Shown piece after piece: positions 45,353 through 58,698 of a stretch of 64,000 nt of DNA. This stretch comes from Prunus persica. Its lineage: Eukaryota > Streptophyta > Magnoliopsida > Rosales > Rosaceae. Both the position numbers and the translations under genes were made by a program. The stretch lies in NCBI RefSeq assembly GCF_000346465.2, contig NC_034011.1, forward strand, positions 7,077,714-7,141,713, read 5' to 3'. Positions within the stretch are counted from its first letter, which is position 1. The number at the start of each line of letters is the position of its first letter. The notes below the pieces were generated by a model that was given only the letters and a program-made list of their open reading frames with translations, ran no database searches and had not been told where the DNA came from.

Positions 45353-45769
45353 TACTTGCAAATGAAATGATCCTTCTTACTCCGTAATGATATTGCATTC
45401 TCCCATCCCTTCCCTACGAGTGTGCAAGCTCGTGGTCTGGCTATAGTAGCCCTCTTTTTACCTGCTAACCAGTGGAATCATCAATCAAGCCACTCTAGAA
45501 AATGACAAACAAGGCAAACAAATTGTGCAGATGCAAATATAACAATAGTTTTTGAAACCCACATATTGGGACAAACCTACAGCATTGCATCATTTTTAGA
45601 CTAATTAATTCTTTGTTGTCAGTCTAGTATCAAAAGCAGCTGGAGAGCAAATGCCATTAAAGAAAAATCCTTTACCTTTGCCAATATCTTCAATATCAAA
45701 TACTTTAACTGGGCATATTGCCACAGGTTTCTCAGCAACCTGATCTTCAGTATCTTCCAATAGTGCAAC
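45353..45769 (-). pseudogene. RNA polymerase I/III subunit AC40 (RPAC1) gene fragment
   Basis: Two exon-like blocks on the minus strand. 45676-45769 reads VALLEDTEDQ...CPVKVFDIEDIGK with AG acceptor and GT donor. 45356-45461 continues in phase with KKRATIARPRACTL, then SLRSKKDHFI. In RPAC1 proteins this is the segment around the CPVxVFDIED and RATxARPRDCTLCRECIR motifs. Here CTL is followed directly by VGKGWE, so the metal-binding-like Cys residues are lost, and the frame stops after HFICK. No other exons of the gene were found nearby, so this is a broken, intron-containing genomic fragment. Confidence 0.65.
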
Positions 45770-46621
45770 CTAGCAAGAAATCAAAAAAATTTAGTAAGTA
45801 TTGTTGTTAGTAGGCACATGCTTAGTTTTAGTTAGGTTGTAGTCAGTTAGTTAATCTCACCCTCAGAGTATAAACTCTATGGTTACTTGTAATAATTTAG
45901 TCAGACAGATAGAAACCAATTTGTTAAAATTGATGAGTTGTTGGGACCTTGGTTGATTTCCAGTGGACATGTGACATCGCATGTTTGGATTTTAAGTAGC
46001 TGGAGTTTGTTGTATACTAGTGAAGAGCATGAAGATCTCCTACGTGGAAAGAAGAAGGTTTATGGCTTTTTGAAGGCTTAGAAAAATGATTTTGTATTTT
46101 GTAATTCCAGTAACATCATTAATTCGATCCACCTATTTTGGTTGAGTTAGTTGGATGCATAAATATTATAGGAACACATCATTAATTCAATGCAATGATT
46201 TTGGTTGAGTTAGTTGGATGCATTATTTTTTCCAAAATTGAATATCTAAGCATAGGGTTTAGGGTATTTATTATTTCAGTTTGTGGTTGTGAAAGTAACT
46301 GGGATATTGAATGTTGGTGTTGACATTGGACAAGCCTTTAACACAAGTGGGTTTTGAAGTCGCGTCCAGAATAAAAGTTGAGCCCTGCAGACCAACACAA
46401 TTAGAAACATCTTTGTGTCAACACTTTGCTCACTCAGTATATATATAACATTTGTTAAACATATATTATACATATAAAAAAAATCGGAGCCCTGTGCGGT
46501 GGATCCACTTGCATACCTGAGGGCCACCTCTGCTAACGACTATTGGCACGCATGTTTCTCTGAGAACTCTAAGCCGTTGTAACCACAAGAAAGCCAAGAG
46601 GGCCTCATTTTCTTTCCATAT
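45770..46621. other. Intergenic and promoter region of the acyltransferase gene
   Basis: No gene recognised. A direct repeat of ATTTTGGTTGAGTTAGTTGG occurs at about 46135 and 46198. Confidence 0.45.
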
Positions 46622-46630
46622 TATAAAAGG
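46622..46630 (+). promoter_or_regulatory. Candidate TATA box of the acyltransferase gene
   Basis: TATAAAAGG, about 60 bp before the ATG at 46691. Confidence 0.55.
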
Positions 46631-46654
46631 AAAAGAAGAGTGTGATCCTCTTAA

Positions 46655-48154
<1,500 letters not shown>

Positions 48155-48589
48155 TTAGGTCTTTAAGGTTGTTCAAATTTGAATTTGTGTATTAATTTGT
48201 GCACGTTGTTTCACTGAGTATTGCAAAACTTTGTTTCAAAATTCATCGACATGCATATTGGTGCATGTGCGGTGGCTCTGTTTCTCATGAAATAAAAAGA
48301 ATATTGAATTCTTATTATGATGAGTTTATGAAATGTTGTCATTCTGTTTTCACATAACTTTGGTGAGAGAAATGAAGTTGTTATGCTCGCATGTTGCGTT
48401 TGCTTTAAAATATTAAATTCCCTCTCTCGAGCTTTTAAAAAGAAGTTCACTTTAATTAAATTAAACAAAGAATAAAGTCTCTCTAAAGCTTTCAATTTTA
48501 ATATAGGGGACAATCCTAAGGCTTTGAATTTCACAAAGATTCGATCTTTTCCCCTCCTAATTAAGGGATTAAGAAGTGGATGAGATTAA
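48155..48589. other. 3' flank of the acyltransferase gene
   Basis: Probable 3' UTR and AT-rich spacer, no gene recognised. Confidence 0.45.
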
Positions 48590-49088
48590 GGGTTAATCGT
48601 TTTATTAGTCTTTAAATTTTGACTCGATTTGCATTTGAGTATTTTAATTTTTAAAATAGTTCCTGTGGTTTAGTTTCTTTTGGACAAATGGTCATGCCGT
48701 CAATTTTGTTAACTTTTTTTGTTAAATGCAGAGGCAAAATGATATTTTTATATTTAAAAAAATTATATCTTTAAAATAACAATAAAAGAAAATCCAATAA
48801 AAAACCAACCAAAAAAAAACAGAAAAATTAAGTTCTGAGTAGAAATCCGAATAGAGGGGGAGAGAGTTTAATTTTAATTTTTTAGTTTTTTTAATTTTTT
48901 ATTCATATTTTAATCAATTTTGATACAAAAATACCATTTAACCTTTGCGCTTAACAGAAAAGTTAACAAAATTGAACCATTTGTCCTAACGAAACTAAAG
49001 TTAAAGGAGCACGGGAACTATTTTGAAAATTAGAGTACTCAAATACAAATCGAATCTAAATTCAGGAACTAATATAACGATTAACCCA
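48590..49088. mobile_element. Foldback MITE
   Basis: 499 bp. The left arm GGGTTAATCGTTTTATTAG and the reverse complement of the right arm GGGTTAATCGTTATATTAG extend as imperfect inverted repeats for well over 100 bp (shared CGATTTG.ATTTGAGTA, AAAATAGTTCC). The flanking 5-mer ATTAA is at 48585-48589 and 49089-49093. No coding sequence. Confidence 0.7.
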
Positions 49089-49093
49089 TTAAA

Positions 49094-49629
49094 TTAATGA
49101 ACAAATTCGAAATCTGGAAGACGATAAGGCAACTCTCATCTATGGCAAAAGATGCATCCACTCCATCTCTTAAATTAATGCCACTGCTTTGTCAACTTGA
49201 TGGATGATGCCTAGATTTCCAGCACTAAATCAAATCTGCTACTTTGTTTTACAAAATAAAAAACAAAAAATTAGATTATTTGAACTTTGAGCACAGCCAG
49301 AGATAAAAAAGAACAGGCCTTAGTTCAAATCTTCAATAGCCTCCATGGCCACCCTCTTCATCAAAACACAATACCCATCTCACTCTTTGCCCAAAACTTT
49401 CGATATCCATTTCACCCATGCACTGAAACTATCACTCCCTTGAGGTGGGATGGGGATGACGAAGAGGGATGGGAGGTGCTGTGGCAGGACGGAAGGAGAG
49501 GAGTGATGGACATGGTTTCGGCGGGGACAGGCGGAGGGGCGGGCGGGGGTGGGGAGGGGTTGGGAATCGGAGAACTCGACGGAGTGCGGCTATGCTTCTG
49601 GTTTTTTTTTGTATTTTTTTGTATTTAGT
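49094..49629. other. Intergenic, no gene recognised
   Basis: Includes a G-rich stretch at about 49440-49590 (GGGGATGGGG-like). The open frame across it lacks recognisable domains. Confidence 0.4.
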
Positions 49630-49638
49630 TTTTGTTTA

Positions 49639-51102
49639 AGGTAGACTACAGTAAACTCCCCAACTTATAGGGTCATTTACGAGTTCATATTCGATTTTAG
49701 GGACATTTACGAATACATACTCAACGTCGCGGAAAATCTATAACTTGTCCACTCCGTTAACGAAACTGTTAGTGAATCTATTAAATGCTGACGTGTCAAA
49801 AATAGGATTTTTTTTTTTATGACATGAACTTCCATGTGGACCAAAAAGTAATAAAAAATTTTATTTTACTGTTTATATTATTTAAAAACCTCTCTCTCTC
49901 TGTGAACCCAGAACCAGAACGGCAAATCGATGTATCGCTCCTAATCGAGCTCGAACTCTAGAGCGGCATCAGGTTGAGGCGACGGCGAGGAGGATGAACG
50001 TGTGAGATGTCGTCGGCGCGTGATAAAGGGTAGAGGGCCGGAGAGGAGGTGGCGAACATCGTAGCGTGAGTTCACGAACGAGGCGCTGGCGTCGTCGTCG
50101 AAGAACAGAGCATGGCGGCCCACCACCTCTAGATCCATTTCTTCACGACCATCGTATTGGGTCGGAATTTGAGACAGAGCACAGAGAGAGAGGAGATGGG
50201 ATTAGGATTTAGGAACCAAAAGAAATCCTAATTGTTATTTTCTCAAGGGTTGGGATTCGACAAAGGACAAGGTGGACCTATTTTGACTCTCTCTTTATGT
50301 TTTGTTGTTGTTTGATCTGGGCGGATACGGGTGACAAATCTGATCTAGTTGCTGCTTGCCCATTGTTGGGCTTGTTGATCTGGGCGCAGTCATCATCTCC
50401 TTACAGCACCACCAACGCACCTCTGACCCCCTTCTCTCACTCTTGTTCTCTCTCTCTCTCTCACCGCCTAAAAAAAAATTCACAAGTCAATACAGAAGAT
50501 CCAATAAATGCAAGTTTAAATCTGAAAAAAGCTTCAACAAAAAACGACTACTCTTCATTAAACATCAACAAAAAAGCTGGGGGTGGAACTAAAGTGATTG
50601 CGAAGGGAGATGAGAAAGAGTGGCTTGGCAGGGGATTAGAATATAAGATGGCTTTGGAAAATGAAAACATACAGAGAAACAAAAACAAAATATACTATCG
50701 AGAGAGAGAAATCTGGGTGGTGGGCGAGAAGAAATTGGGTCGGGGGAAAAAAATCTGGGGTGGGGGGGAAGAAATTGGGAGGAAGGGGGAAGAAATTGGG
50801 AGGAAGAGAATTGGGTAGGGTTTTAATTTTTTTTTTTAAATTTAAATTTAATATGTTTAAGTTTTTAAAATAAAATTTTTATTAATTTTTGGTCTGCGTG
50901 GAAGTCCATGTCATAAAAATAAAAATAAAAAGGTCACACTTTTGACACGTCAACATTTAATAGATTCACTAACAGTTTAGCTAACAGAAGGGGCAAGTTG
51001 CAGGTTTTCCGCGTTGTTGAGTATGTACTTGTAAATGTCCTCAAAATCGGATATGCACTCGTAAATGACCCTATAGGTTGGGGAGTTTACTGTAGTTAAC
51101 CC
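49639..51102. mobile_element. Pack-MULE-like element (Mutator ends, captured gene fragment)
   Basis: 1,464 bp. Terminal inverted repeats of about 240 bp: left AGGTAGACTACAGTAAACTC, right (reverse complement) GGGTTAACTACAGTAAACTC, continuing with ATAGGGTCATTTACGAGT and ATGCTGACGTGTCAAAA-type sequence. The 9-mer TTTTGTTTA flanks both sides (49630-49638 and 51103-51111), the Mutator duplication size. The interior, about 49890-50865, is GC-richer, not inverted, and includes a gene-like fragment on the minus strand. No transposase frame was recognised. Confidence 0.82.
49941..50138 (-). pseudogene. Captured fragment resembling the 5' end of a SWAP-type splicing factor gene
   Basis: 65-codon frame starting MDLEVVGRHALFFDDDASAS, later RYDVRHLLSG and a Ser/Pro-rich end. 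From memory of the family, plant homologues of SFSWAP (DRY_EERY domain) begin almost this way, with extra residues before the DRYDVRHLL motif that are missing here. It lies wholly within the Mutator-type element. Upstream on the minus strand is a purine-rich stretch that could be captured leader. It has no further exons and is unlikely to encode a functional protein. Confidence 0.5.
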
Positions 51103-51111
51103 TTTTGTTTA

Positions 51112-52193
51112 ATTATATAAATTTTCTTAAGAATTGGTTGGTTAGTAGGTAGGTCTCACAGTAGACATATCAGCATTTAACGATTGACCATACGGTCAAC
51201 TTACAGAAGGATGAAATTGGACAATATTGCAAACATAAGAGTGTAAATTGATAAAATTGATATTCCGGGGTCCATATTAAAAACCACTCCAAACTTACAG
51301 AGTATCTTTTGTCGTTAGTCCTAAAATTAATTTATTAATAATAAAAAAATTTATATTTTATATTTTTAATTTATCTAAAAGGACGCACTCTAGAGATTTA
51401 TTGTTTTCTGACTTTAGAAAACCCAAGACCGGCCCTGATCACTTCGATAAACAGTTGCATTGGCACCTTTTCAAAAAATCCACAAACGACCACCATTGTC
51501 CATTGGTCTCTGATAGGGTTGTAAACAAATCTGAAAAGTTGTCACTTCTATTTCGAAAAGGGCATCCATTCCTTGGGCTCATTACCAGAAATCTCCAAAA
51601 GTTGGGCCATTATAATAACACAATGGTCATGTTTTTACCCAATGAACTAATAATTCTTAACCCAATGGTGTTTACTAATTTATATTCAAATAAGAAATTT
51701 AATATTAAATTTCTCAAAAAAAAATTCGAACCAAACCATCCGCATTTGTTTAGTTTGGAGGGTTTGAAGAGAGAGAGCAAACCCAAGATAGATAAATTGA
51801 AACCCAGAATCGAGCAATACAAGATAGAACAAGAGGCCCAAACCATTAACCCTTCCCTGGATGGCATTAGCAAATCCTTGAGGCCTGGTTATATTACCAA
51901 AAGTGGAATTAAATATCAAATGCTTCAGGACAAAAAGAGAAAAGTCAAAGTTTCAATTTTCTGCCAAACCAGAACTTGTCTGGATTGGTTCCCTTCCTCC
52001 AGCGTTTGTCATTTCTTCTTCCAAACACTCTAGCAAATTTCCACAAAATTTCTTCTGCATGATTGAAAATATTACCATAAGAATTTTATTTTGAAAAGAA
52101 AAAAGGAAGAGAGAACATAGGGGGGGTGATCCCCTAAATATATACACATCCTCACCTGATCAAATTACTCATTAATTACAATCAAGCATGTCC

Positions 52194-52253
<60 letters not shown>

Positions 52254-52552
52254 TTACACTAATTGCAACTACAATCAAAATCAATGTACTTATGATGGGT
52301 GTTCTGATACTATATATGTAGCCACCCATAAGTGTTAATTCATACCTACTCTTGTTCTCCTCTCTGAGGATTTTGGTTTTGGTAAGCTTATTGCAAATCA
52401 TACATTTATAAATAGCTGATCTAAGACCTTAACTATCCATTAGGTTTTCAAGATTTCAAGCAAAAAAGGAAAAGACTATATTCAACAAAGACAAGAAACA
52501 AAATTATACACTGTTGAAACCAGAATGACTTATTTATCTTACAATCAATTTT
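51112..52552. other. Intergenic, GA microsatellite, no gene recognised
   Basis: A long GA run lies at about 52195-52250. A 210-codon open frame at 51401-52033 is Lys- and Asn-rich from AT-rich DNA and shows no family motif; it is not called as a gene. Confidence 0.45.
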
Positions 52553-52714
52553 CATTTGAAAGGATTTTTTTTTAATTTAGGATCTTTCCTATTGACATTA
52601 TCGATAATATACTAAACTTACACACACTACATGGATATTAGGACTCAAACCATGGACCTTTTCTAGAAGGAGCAATCGCTCCAAACTACTAGTGAATCAT
52701 TTGCATTTGAAAGG
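52553..52714 (-). mobile_element. tRNA-derived SINE, copy 2 of the family
   Basis: The 11-mer CATTTGAAAGG at 52553-52563 and 52704-52714 flanks a body of about 140 bp. Its plus strand reads GGATCTTTCCTATTGACATT, CGATAATATACTAAAC and TAGGACTCAAACCATGG. This is the reverse complement of the 25.3-kb SINE with scattered changes, including the box B region. Confidence 0.75.
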
Positions 52715-53016
52715 TAGTTTTAGTTTGACCAATTTAAGTTGATTTAATAGTAATCTCTTGGTGGATGTCTGAATGAAGTGACCATGCTTATGTCTCCTGG
52801 ATAGTTCAAATGTATTTTGTGACCATTATATAATTAATTAGGCAACCATGTGGTTACTGATTTTCTGAAGTCAACGCTCTTTTTTTTTGTCATTTTCTTT
52901 TTCAAAAGTTTAACATTTCCTTCTCTTTTTTTTTCTTTTTTCTTTTTTCTGAAATTTCTAAGTACAGAAGTACTGAATAGTTATTAGTTTAGTGTTATTT
53001 TTCTTCGTATATTACG
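52715..53016. other. Intergenic, T-rich
   Basis: Poly-T and TTTTC-rich DNA, no gene recognised. Confidence 0.4.
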
Positions 53017-53518
53017 AGCTTATTTATTGAAATACCTTATGTGGTTTTCAAATAGTCTCAATTTACCCATGACGTTTCAAATGACTCAATTTCTCCCTAA
53101 ACTTCCATTATGTGACCAAAGTTACCTCATTCTGTTAGTTTTCAAATAAAAATCGTTAAATCAGTTGATGTGAATTATTTTTATAAAAATTCAAAATTCA
53201 AAATAAATATAAAAAATGATTGAAATTATTTAAAATAGATATGAAAAATTTATCTTTTTTTTTATTCCTCAATCATAAGTTCCCACCACCTTCTCCCTCA
53301 CCCCCCAACCAACCCCAGCAACCCTTCCTCCTCTTTCTCTCCCTCTCCTTCTTCTCCTTTCAACATCATCAAACCCTAACCAACAATTGACCCTGTCTCT
53401 ATCCTCCCAATTCTCTCTCTTTCTTTGGCAACCATCGAGGGAGACCTGAACTACCATAGATGCGAAATATGAAGTCAATTTTGTGATTGTGTTTGTGGGT
53501 TTTGTGCCTTTTGACAAG

Positions 53519-53554
<36 letters not shown>

Positions 53555-53855
53555 AGAAGGCGGGGTGGGTTTTGGTGGGGCTAGTTGAGATGAGGGAGAA
53601 GGTGATGAGGGCTCATGATTACAGAGAAAAAATAAGGAGACATTTTATCTTTATTTTTAAAATCATTTCAAGTATTTTTTATATTTAATTTAGATTTTTT
53701 AATTTTTAATAGTTCAATTTACCAAAATGCTCAGGTGACTTCAGTTGATTTAACAATTTTTATCTGAAAACTAACGAAATGAGACAACCTTGATCACAGA
53801 ATGAAAGTTTAAGGGGGTGATTCGAGTCATTTGAGGCATTTCAACAAATAAGCCT
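53017..53855. mobile_element. Foldback element with unrelated interior
   Basis: About 840 bp. The left arm (AGCTTATTTATTGAAATACC, then TTAGTTTTCAAATAAAAATC, GTTAAATCAGTTGA) is matched in reverse by the right arm (GGCATTTCAACAAATAAGCC, TTTTTATCTGAAAACTAAC, TCAGTTGATTTAAC). Arms of roughly 160-200 bp, diverged. The interior (about 53265-53630) is a pyrimidine-rich then GA-rich stretch with a GA microsatellite. Target-site repeats were not resolved. Confidence 0.6.
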
Positions 53856-54236
53856 ATATCATGGAGTAATTACACCATGCAGTCAACAGTTCAATATATT
53901 TTTAATAAACTAAAAGAGGAAAAAGGATGAGGGTTCCCAAAGAACTTCAGACAAACATAGAAACCTGAACAAGGGAAGAATGTATTAACTAAAGGGTTAG
54001 GATCTCTACACTACCCTCAGTTCTTTCGTGTATGAAAAAACAAATTAATGTCCGCATTCACTTCCAGAAGCGATCAAGGTAACTCGTTTTTTTATACTTA
54101 CACTTTCAGTCTGTCAACCTAAAATACAGTTAGGAACTTAGGAGCAAGGAGTTAAATCTTATTCAGCTAAATACCGCTGATGATCTTTATGCCACATAAT
54201 TAGAGCAACTGAATTTTTGTATACGTTTGAATCTGC

Positions 54237-57200
54237 TCAGCTTGTTCGGTATAAAACCTCGGAGCTAGGGTCATCTCCAAATGGTAGATTTAAATCAGGT
54301 AGCGAAAAGGCAGCATCCTGGCTCCCAGCCTCTTCTACCTTGCAAGAAACATTTGGTGGACAGGAGCTTTGGGAAGCGCCAAGATTACTGCAATGAACAA
54401 TTGTTGGCATGATTTTTGTAGGGACACCAACTGCATTTACTTGCTCAAGTTGGTACGAAATGGATTCACCAGGCACAACAGAAGTTGTAGCTTTCATCGT
54501 TGTCAGGGGCAACTGCAAATCAAGCTGTAATTGAACATAAAACCACTATTAAAATCCATGTCATACCTGTCTATAATACATTCTTATTTAAGTAGCTGAT
54601 AATCACAAAAATATAGACGGTAAAATCCCATACACATAGTTGAATGCAGGAAGCATCCTTAGTGGAGGAAACTAGAGAACCAGGAGTAGGCCACTGTTGA
54701 AATGAAAGTGACCTTGAAGTCTTGAGACAACGTGTAATCATCTGTGATGCATACCATAGTGTGCCCATTATGTATTAGAAGACCATATATGACATTCCCT
54801 TCCCAAGCATAAAAAATTTAACCCTCAAGAAAAGATGAAGCACTGCATCATGCAGCAGGCTGGTTCAAAACATATACATAGTGTCCACATGCATATATTC
54901 CGAGACTGAGGTGGACTTCCTACTTAAGCACATTTTCTGAAAGTTCTAATGAGGGATGAGAACATTTCTGCACTGATGTTGAGATGTTCTGATACTTGAT
55001 TTGTACCAAGATCGCAACTCTAAGCAGATGGAACTACAAGTCTACAACTTTCAACACACGCCCTTAAACGATGCAACAAAGGCCCCAATGCAGACGTCAA
55101 TCACTCATCCGAGACGACTAAAAGTTCTAGAATCATCTAAAACAGAGAAATCTTCCCGAGAGGAAAGAAAATCAGCACATTTGAGGCATACAAATTATCC
55201 TACAAGCAAAGTTGATTTTCTAATCCAATAAAGAACTTATAAACAGCTTTTGATGTGCAAGCATCAAATCTTCACAAAAATAGCTAGGAAGCCATTATTT
55301 TATAATAGCTAGAATCTCTCCTAGCTAGAATCTCTCCAATCCAATAATATCTTTTAGTTTTAGAATAAAGAAATCAAAGGTCGGTCACATGAAAATTCAT
55401 GAAACTTTAAGTTTTAGAATAAAGCCATTATTTGCAAACAAAACTGAATCCGTTATCAGGTTTCAAACTGCAAGTTTCATGAAAATTCAAATATATCCAA
55501 GTTCGATTTAAATGCATACATATAACATAAAGAGTCTAGAGAGTAGTAGCAGCATGTTCACCTTTATTTTTCTCAAGCTTTCATTTGTGGCCTTCTGTTT
55601 TTCAACAGTGAGGTGTAGTGTTGCCAGTTGCTGCTCAAGGGATGTATTAAAGAAATCAATATTCAGAAATCTCCACTGAGACGTATTATGAAATAAAAAG
55701 GGAGAATGAATTAAAGACATACATTTTTCAAGTTTCGTCTTTCCTTCAACAGAAAACTCTCCTCCTCTTTTAGTTCAGCAAGCGTCTGCACGAAGCCATG
55801 AGAAATTATTACTACACTATGAGATATGAATCTAACAAGTATTCCACTCACCACCACAAACAAACCAAAGAAAGAACATGGGAGATGCATAGCCTTAAAA
55901 TACTTCTTCATCAAGCAAATGGCAAGATGATGGCATTACTGGTTTTCATATATTTGACCCCAAAGTTAGTTTTACAGATGAAATCAAGTATTAGTTTTTC
56001 TGCTTCATTCATATGTTGCTAACTAATGTCGAGATAAGTACTCCCATTTAATTTTTCGAAAACACATTTCACCGGCAGACATTAGAATTAGGCTAGTTGT
56101 ATCGTTCATTACTTAACTAGACCTCCCATTTATTCCAAGGGTATTTACGCAGTAAATGAAAGAGATCCCAAGTTTAAGCCCTATCAAGGACACTTCTACC
56201 GAACTTTCTTGTGATCTGCTCAGCAAAGATATTCTCTATGTTCTATGCACTCTCCACACAAAAAATTAATTGTGGTATAGGACATAAACGTTCCATGAAT
56301 ATCTTCTTCGGCACAATACATAATGGTATATTTACCTTCTTCTTTCTTGGTCTCTTGAAGATGGCTGCTTCACTTCTAACAGCAACCTACACAACCCAAT
56401 TAATCACCAAATCATTTTTCAGCAAGTTGTACAGTAAAAAAAAACAAAAAAATAAATACAAATGACAGCTTGCCGGCTCAACGGATATAGGAAAGGCCCC
56501 CGAACAACTTGGAAGAGAAAAATATAAATCACTTTGCATCCATGCCACAATAAATCCATAAATTCTCAACGCTCCAAGGCCTCAAAATTTCAAAAGGGTC
56601 TCTCATAACTTTCTCGTGACAATGTGCGTTTCACTTATGCATTCAAATCGTGACCATTTCAAATTGGCAGCCCACAAATAGTGTGAAGCTCCATTATCTT
56701 CTTTTCTTTTTTCTTTTTTCCCTTTTTTTTAGCAATTAAGCTCTCAGTTTTCAACCGCAATGCATAATGCAACCTACCCCAAAATAAAATTACAAAAAAA
56801 TACAACCAAAAAAAAAGTCTTGAGGGCCCTACGTTTGTTGAAAAGTTTATGAGTTTGGCAGGCACCAAAAGAGCAAGCAAGTCAGGTTATAACAATTTGG
56901 GGGGCCAATGTGGCCTTCCCACCCAAGAGACACTTCTTCTACAGTGAATCTCTCAATTTGATACCCAAAAAGAAAGCACTTTGTCCCATTGAAATTTTTT
57001 TCAACCCTCAACTCTGAACCCACCCATATATTATTTTATCTCTTCTTGGACCCCACCAAAACATTGAAAAGGTTAACATGCCAGGCTGTCACATAAGATA
57101 GAGTAACAGCCTGATCAAAAATAACTTTTTACCCATTTGACTGTTCCCGTTGGATCCAAGCTTTGACCTCGTCTTTCCATAAAAAGAAGTGACTTGCCGA

Positions 57201-58698
57201 TCAAGCTGTCACGCAAATACGGTAACAGACAAATATTTTTTTCTTGTCGTATTTTAATAATACACCCTCTCCCTGCCTGCCTATGGTTTCTGGCGTAAAA
57301 ACAACGTCGCAGGACGGGGACTCGATTTGGTTGGCCTTTTACCATGCGCCTGCAGGAACGCCAAACTGTGGCCGACCGTACCCAATCATTCCCCCTCCTC
57401 ACTGCACAACTACTCCTCTACCAGCACCACACCAAACCACACGTAGACCTATTTTTTGCCACGAAGACACGCCACCGATAAAGGAGGTGACAATGTTTTT
57501 TTCTCTTCCTAAATGCCCTCGAACTTTAAGTACGGTTTGACTTTTGCAGGGTCGTTTACGTCATTTCGCGAAAAACTTAAGCTGCCAAATGCCAGTTGGG
57601 GGTATCGTTGTTGACTCCGACACAAAGGAGTTGGGAGCTGGGGAGTGTTGGTGCTGCACGGTTTCTGGGGTTGGCCGAGGATTTGTGAAATGACGAAAAT
57701 GGTCCTAACCAGAAGGGTATTTTGGGGTTTTCAGCGGAATAAGCGTGACAAGAGCGGAAAGGAAATGAATGAGAGAAGAAAAAAAACGTGAAAAGTGTCA
57801 TTGAGTTCTCTGACTCTATGCGTTGAATGGAAGTCACCGATTTTCTCTTGAAAATTAAAAAATTCTAGAAAAAGAGAAAAAGAGAAAAAGAGAAAGTCAT
57901 CGTACTCGTAAAGAGGAGGGCATTTCGGTCCACACGATGTTGACAATGGTAAAACGACAACGTCCAGTCCAAAGGACCGGCGGGTCTAGAAACCGGTCGG
58001 GCGTTCGAAAATGAACGAATTGGCCTGGGCGGTCACGAGACATCCCCATGCACATAGGGGCATAATGGTCAATAGAAAAAAGGACCAGTTGGAAGCCCTC
58101 TCTCCAACCAGATTGCAAAAAAAAGAGACTCTGACAGGTGCCCAAAGCCAGACAATCTATCCTATCTGACTCCTGAACCACCCCAGGTAAATACCCCACC
58201 TTCCCAGGGGTACTTTCGTCAATTAAGATAGATAGGTAAAAAAAATTTGAAAAAAATAAAAAGAAAAGCCACCGAATCAAAACCCGGCCCGACCCGAATG
58301 AATGACAGAGACAGAGACACACAGACCTTAGATCTCGCGGCATCGGTCGGCTTGGGGGGCCTGCTGGACTCTTCGGAGCCGTCGAGGGCGCCGCCGCTAA
58401 CCGAAGTGGCGCCGCTCCAGGAGAGCGGCGTGGTGGGGCTGGCTCTGGCGGCGCTCGACTCGCCCTTCTTCTTATCCTTACCCTCAACGACGACGAGGTC
58501 GCTGGCATGGTGATGACGTGGCACGTTCTTGGAGCGGCGCTGCCTAACGCTCCACCGCAGAGACGGAAGGTCACGGCTTGTCTTGGACGGCCGCGGCGGC
58601 TCGGCGTGCCTGAGGAGGAGAAGAACGTCGACGACCGCCGCCTCGTCGTTCATGGCCAGGTTGACCCAGCCGTCGTCGTCAGTAGCAGCAGCAGCCAT
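54237..58698 (-). CDS. Uncharacterised nuclear-type protein with coiled coil and DLNLP motif (5 exons)
   Basis: Minus-strand exons 58327-58698, 56336-56386, 55723-55785, 55562-55630 and 54237-54524 all end at codon boundaries with GT/AG borders, giving 280 aa. Exon 1 (124 aa) starts MAAAATDDDGWVNLAMNDEA and has WSVRQRRSK and SPTTPLSWSGATSVSGG. Exon 2 ends in a basic cluster (FKRPRKKK, possible nuclear signal). Exons 3 and 4 form a charged coiled coil (LAELKEEESFLLKERRNLKN, LTVEKQKATNESLRKIK). Exon 5 ends with LPDLNLPFGDD, which fits the DLNxP type of EAR repression motif. Similar proteins of unknown function exist in other plants, as far as I recall. The layout suggests a nuclear co-repressor or adaptor, which is inference. 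Intron 1 is 1.94 kb. Confidence 0.78.

Noticed and set aside
49287..49628. 113-codon frame before the Pack-MULE-like element
   Set aside because: Gly-rich translation of a G-rich stretch without recognisable domains.
50297..50818. 173-codon open frame inside the Mutator-type element
   Set aside because: CT-rich then GA/GGGGAAG-rich low-complexity DNA; the translation has no family features.
51401..52033. 210-codon open frame on the plus strand
   Set aside because: Lys/Asn/Phe-rich translation of AT-rich DNA, no domain or motif, no TATA or intron context. Probably chance.
54650..54750. Possible extra exon between exons 4 and 5 of the 280-aa gene (MITRCLKTSRSLSF frame)
   Set aside because: Exon 4 joins exon 5 in phase without it and its donor site is unclear. 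Kept only as a possible alternative exon.
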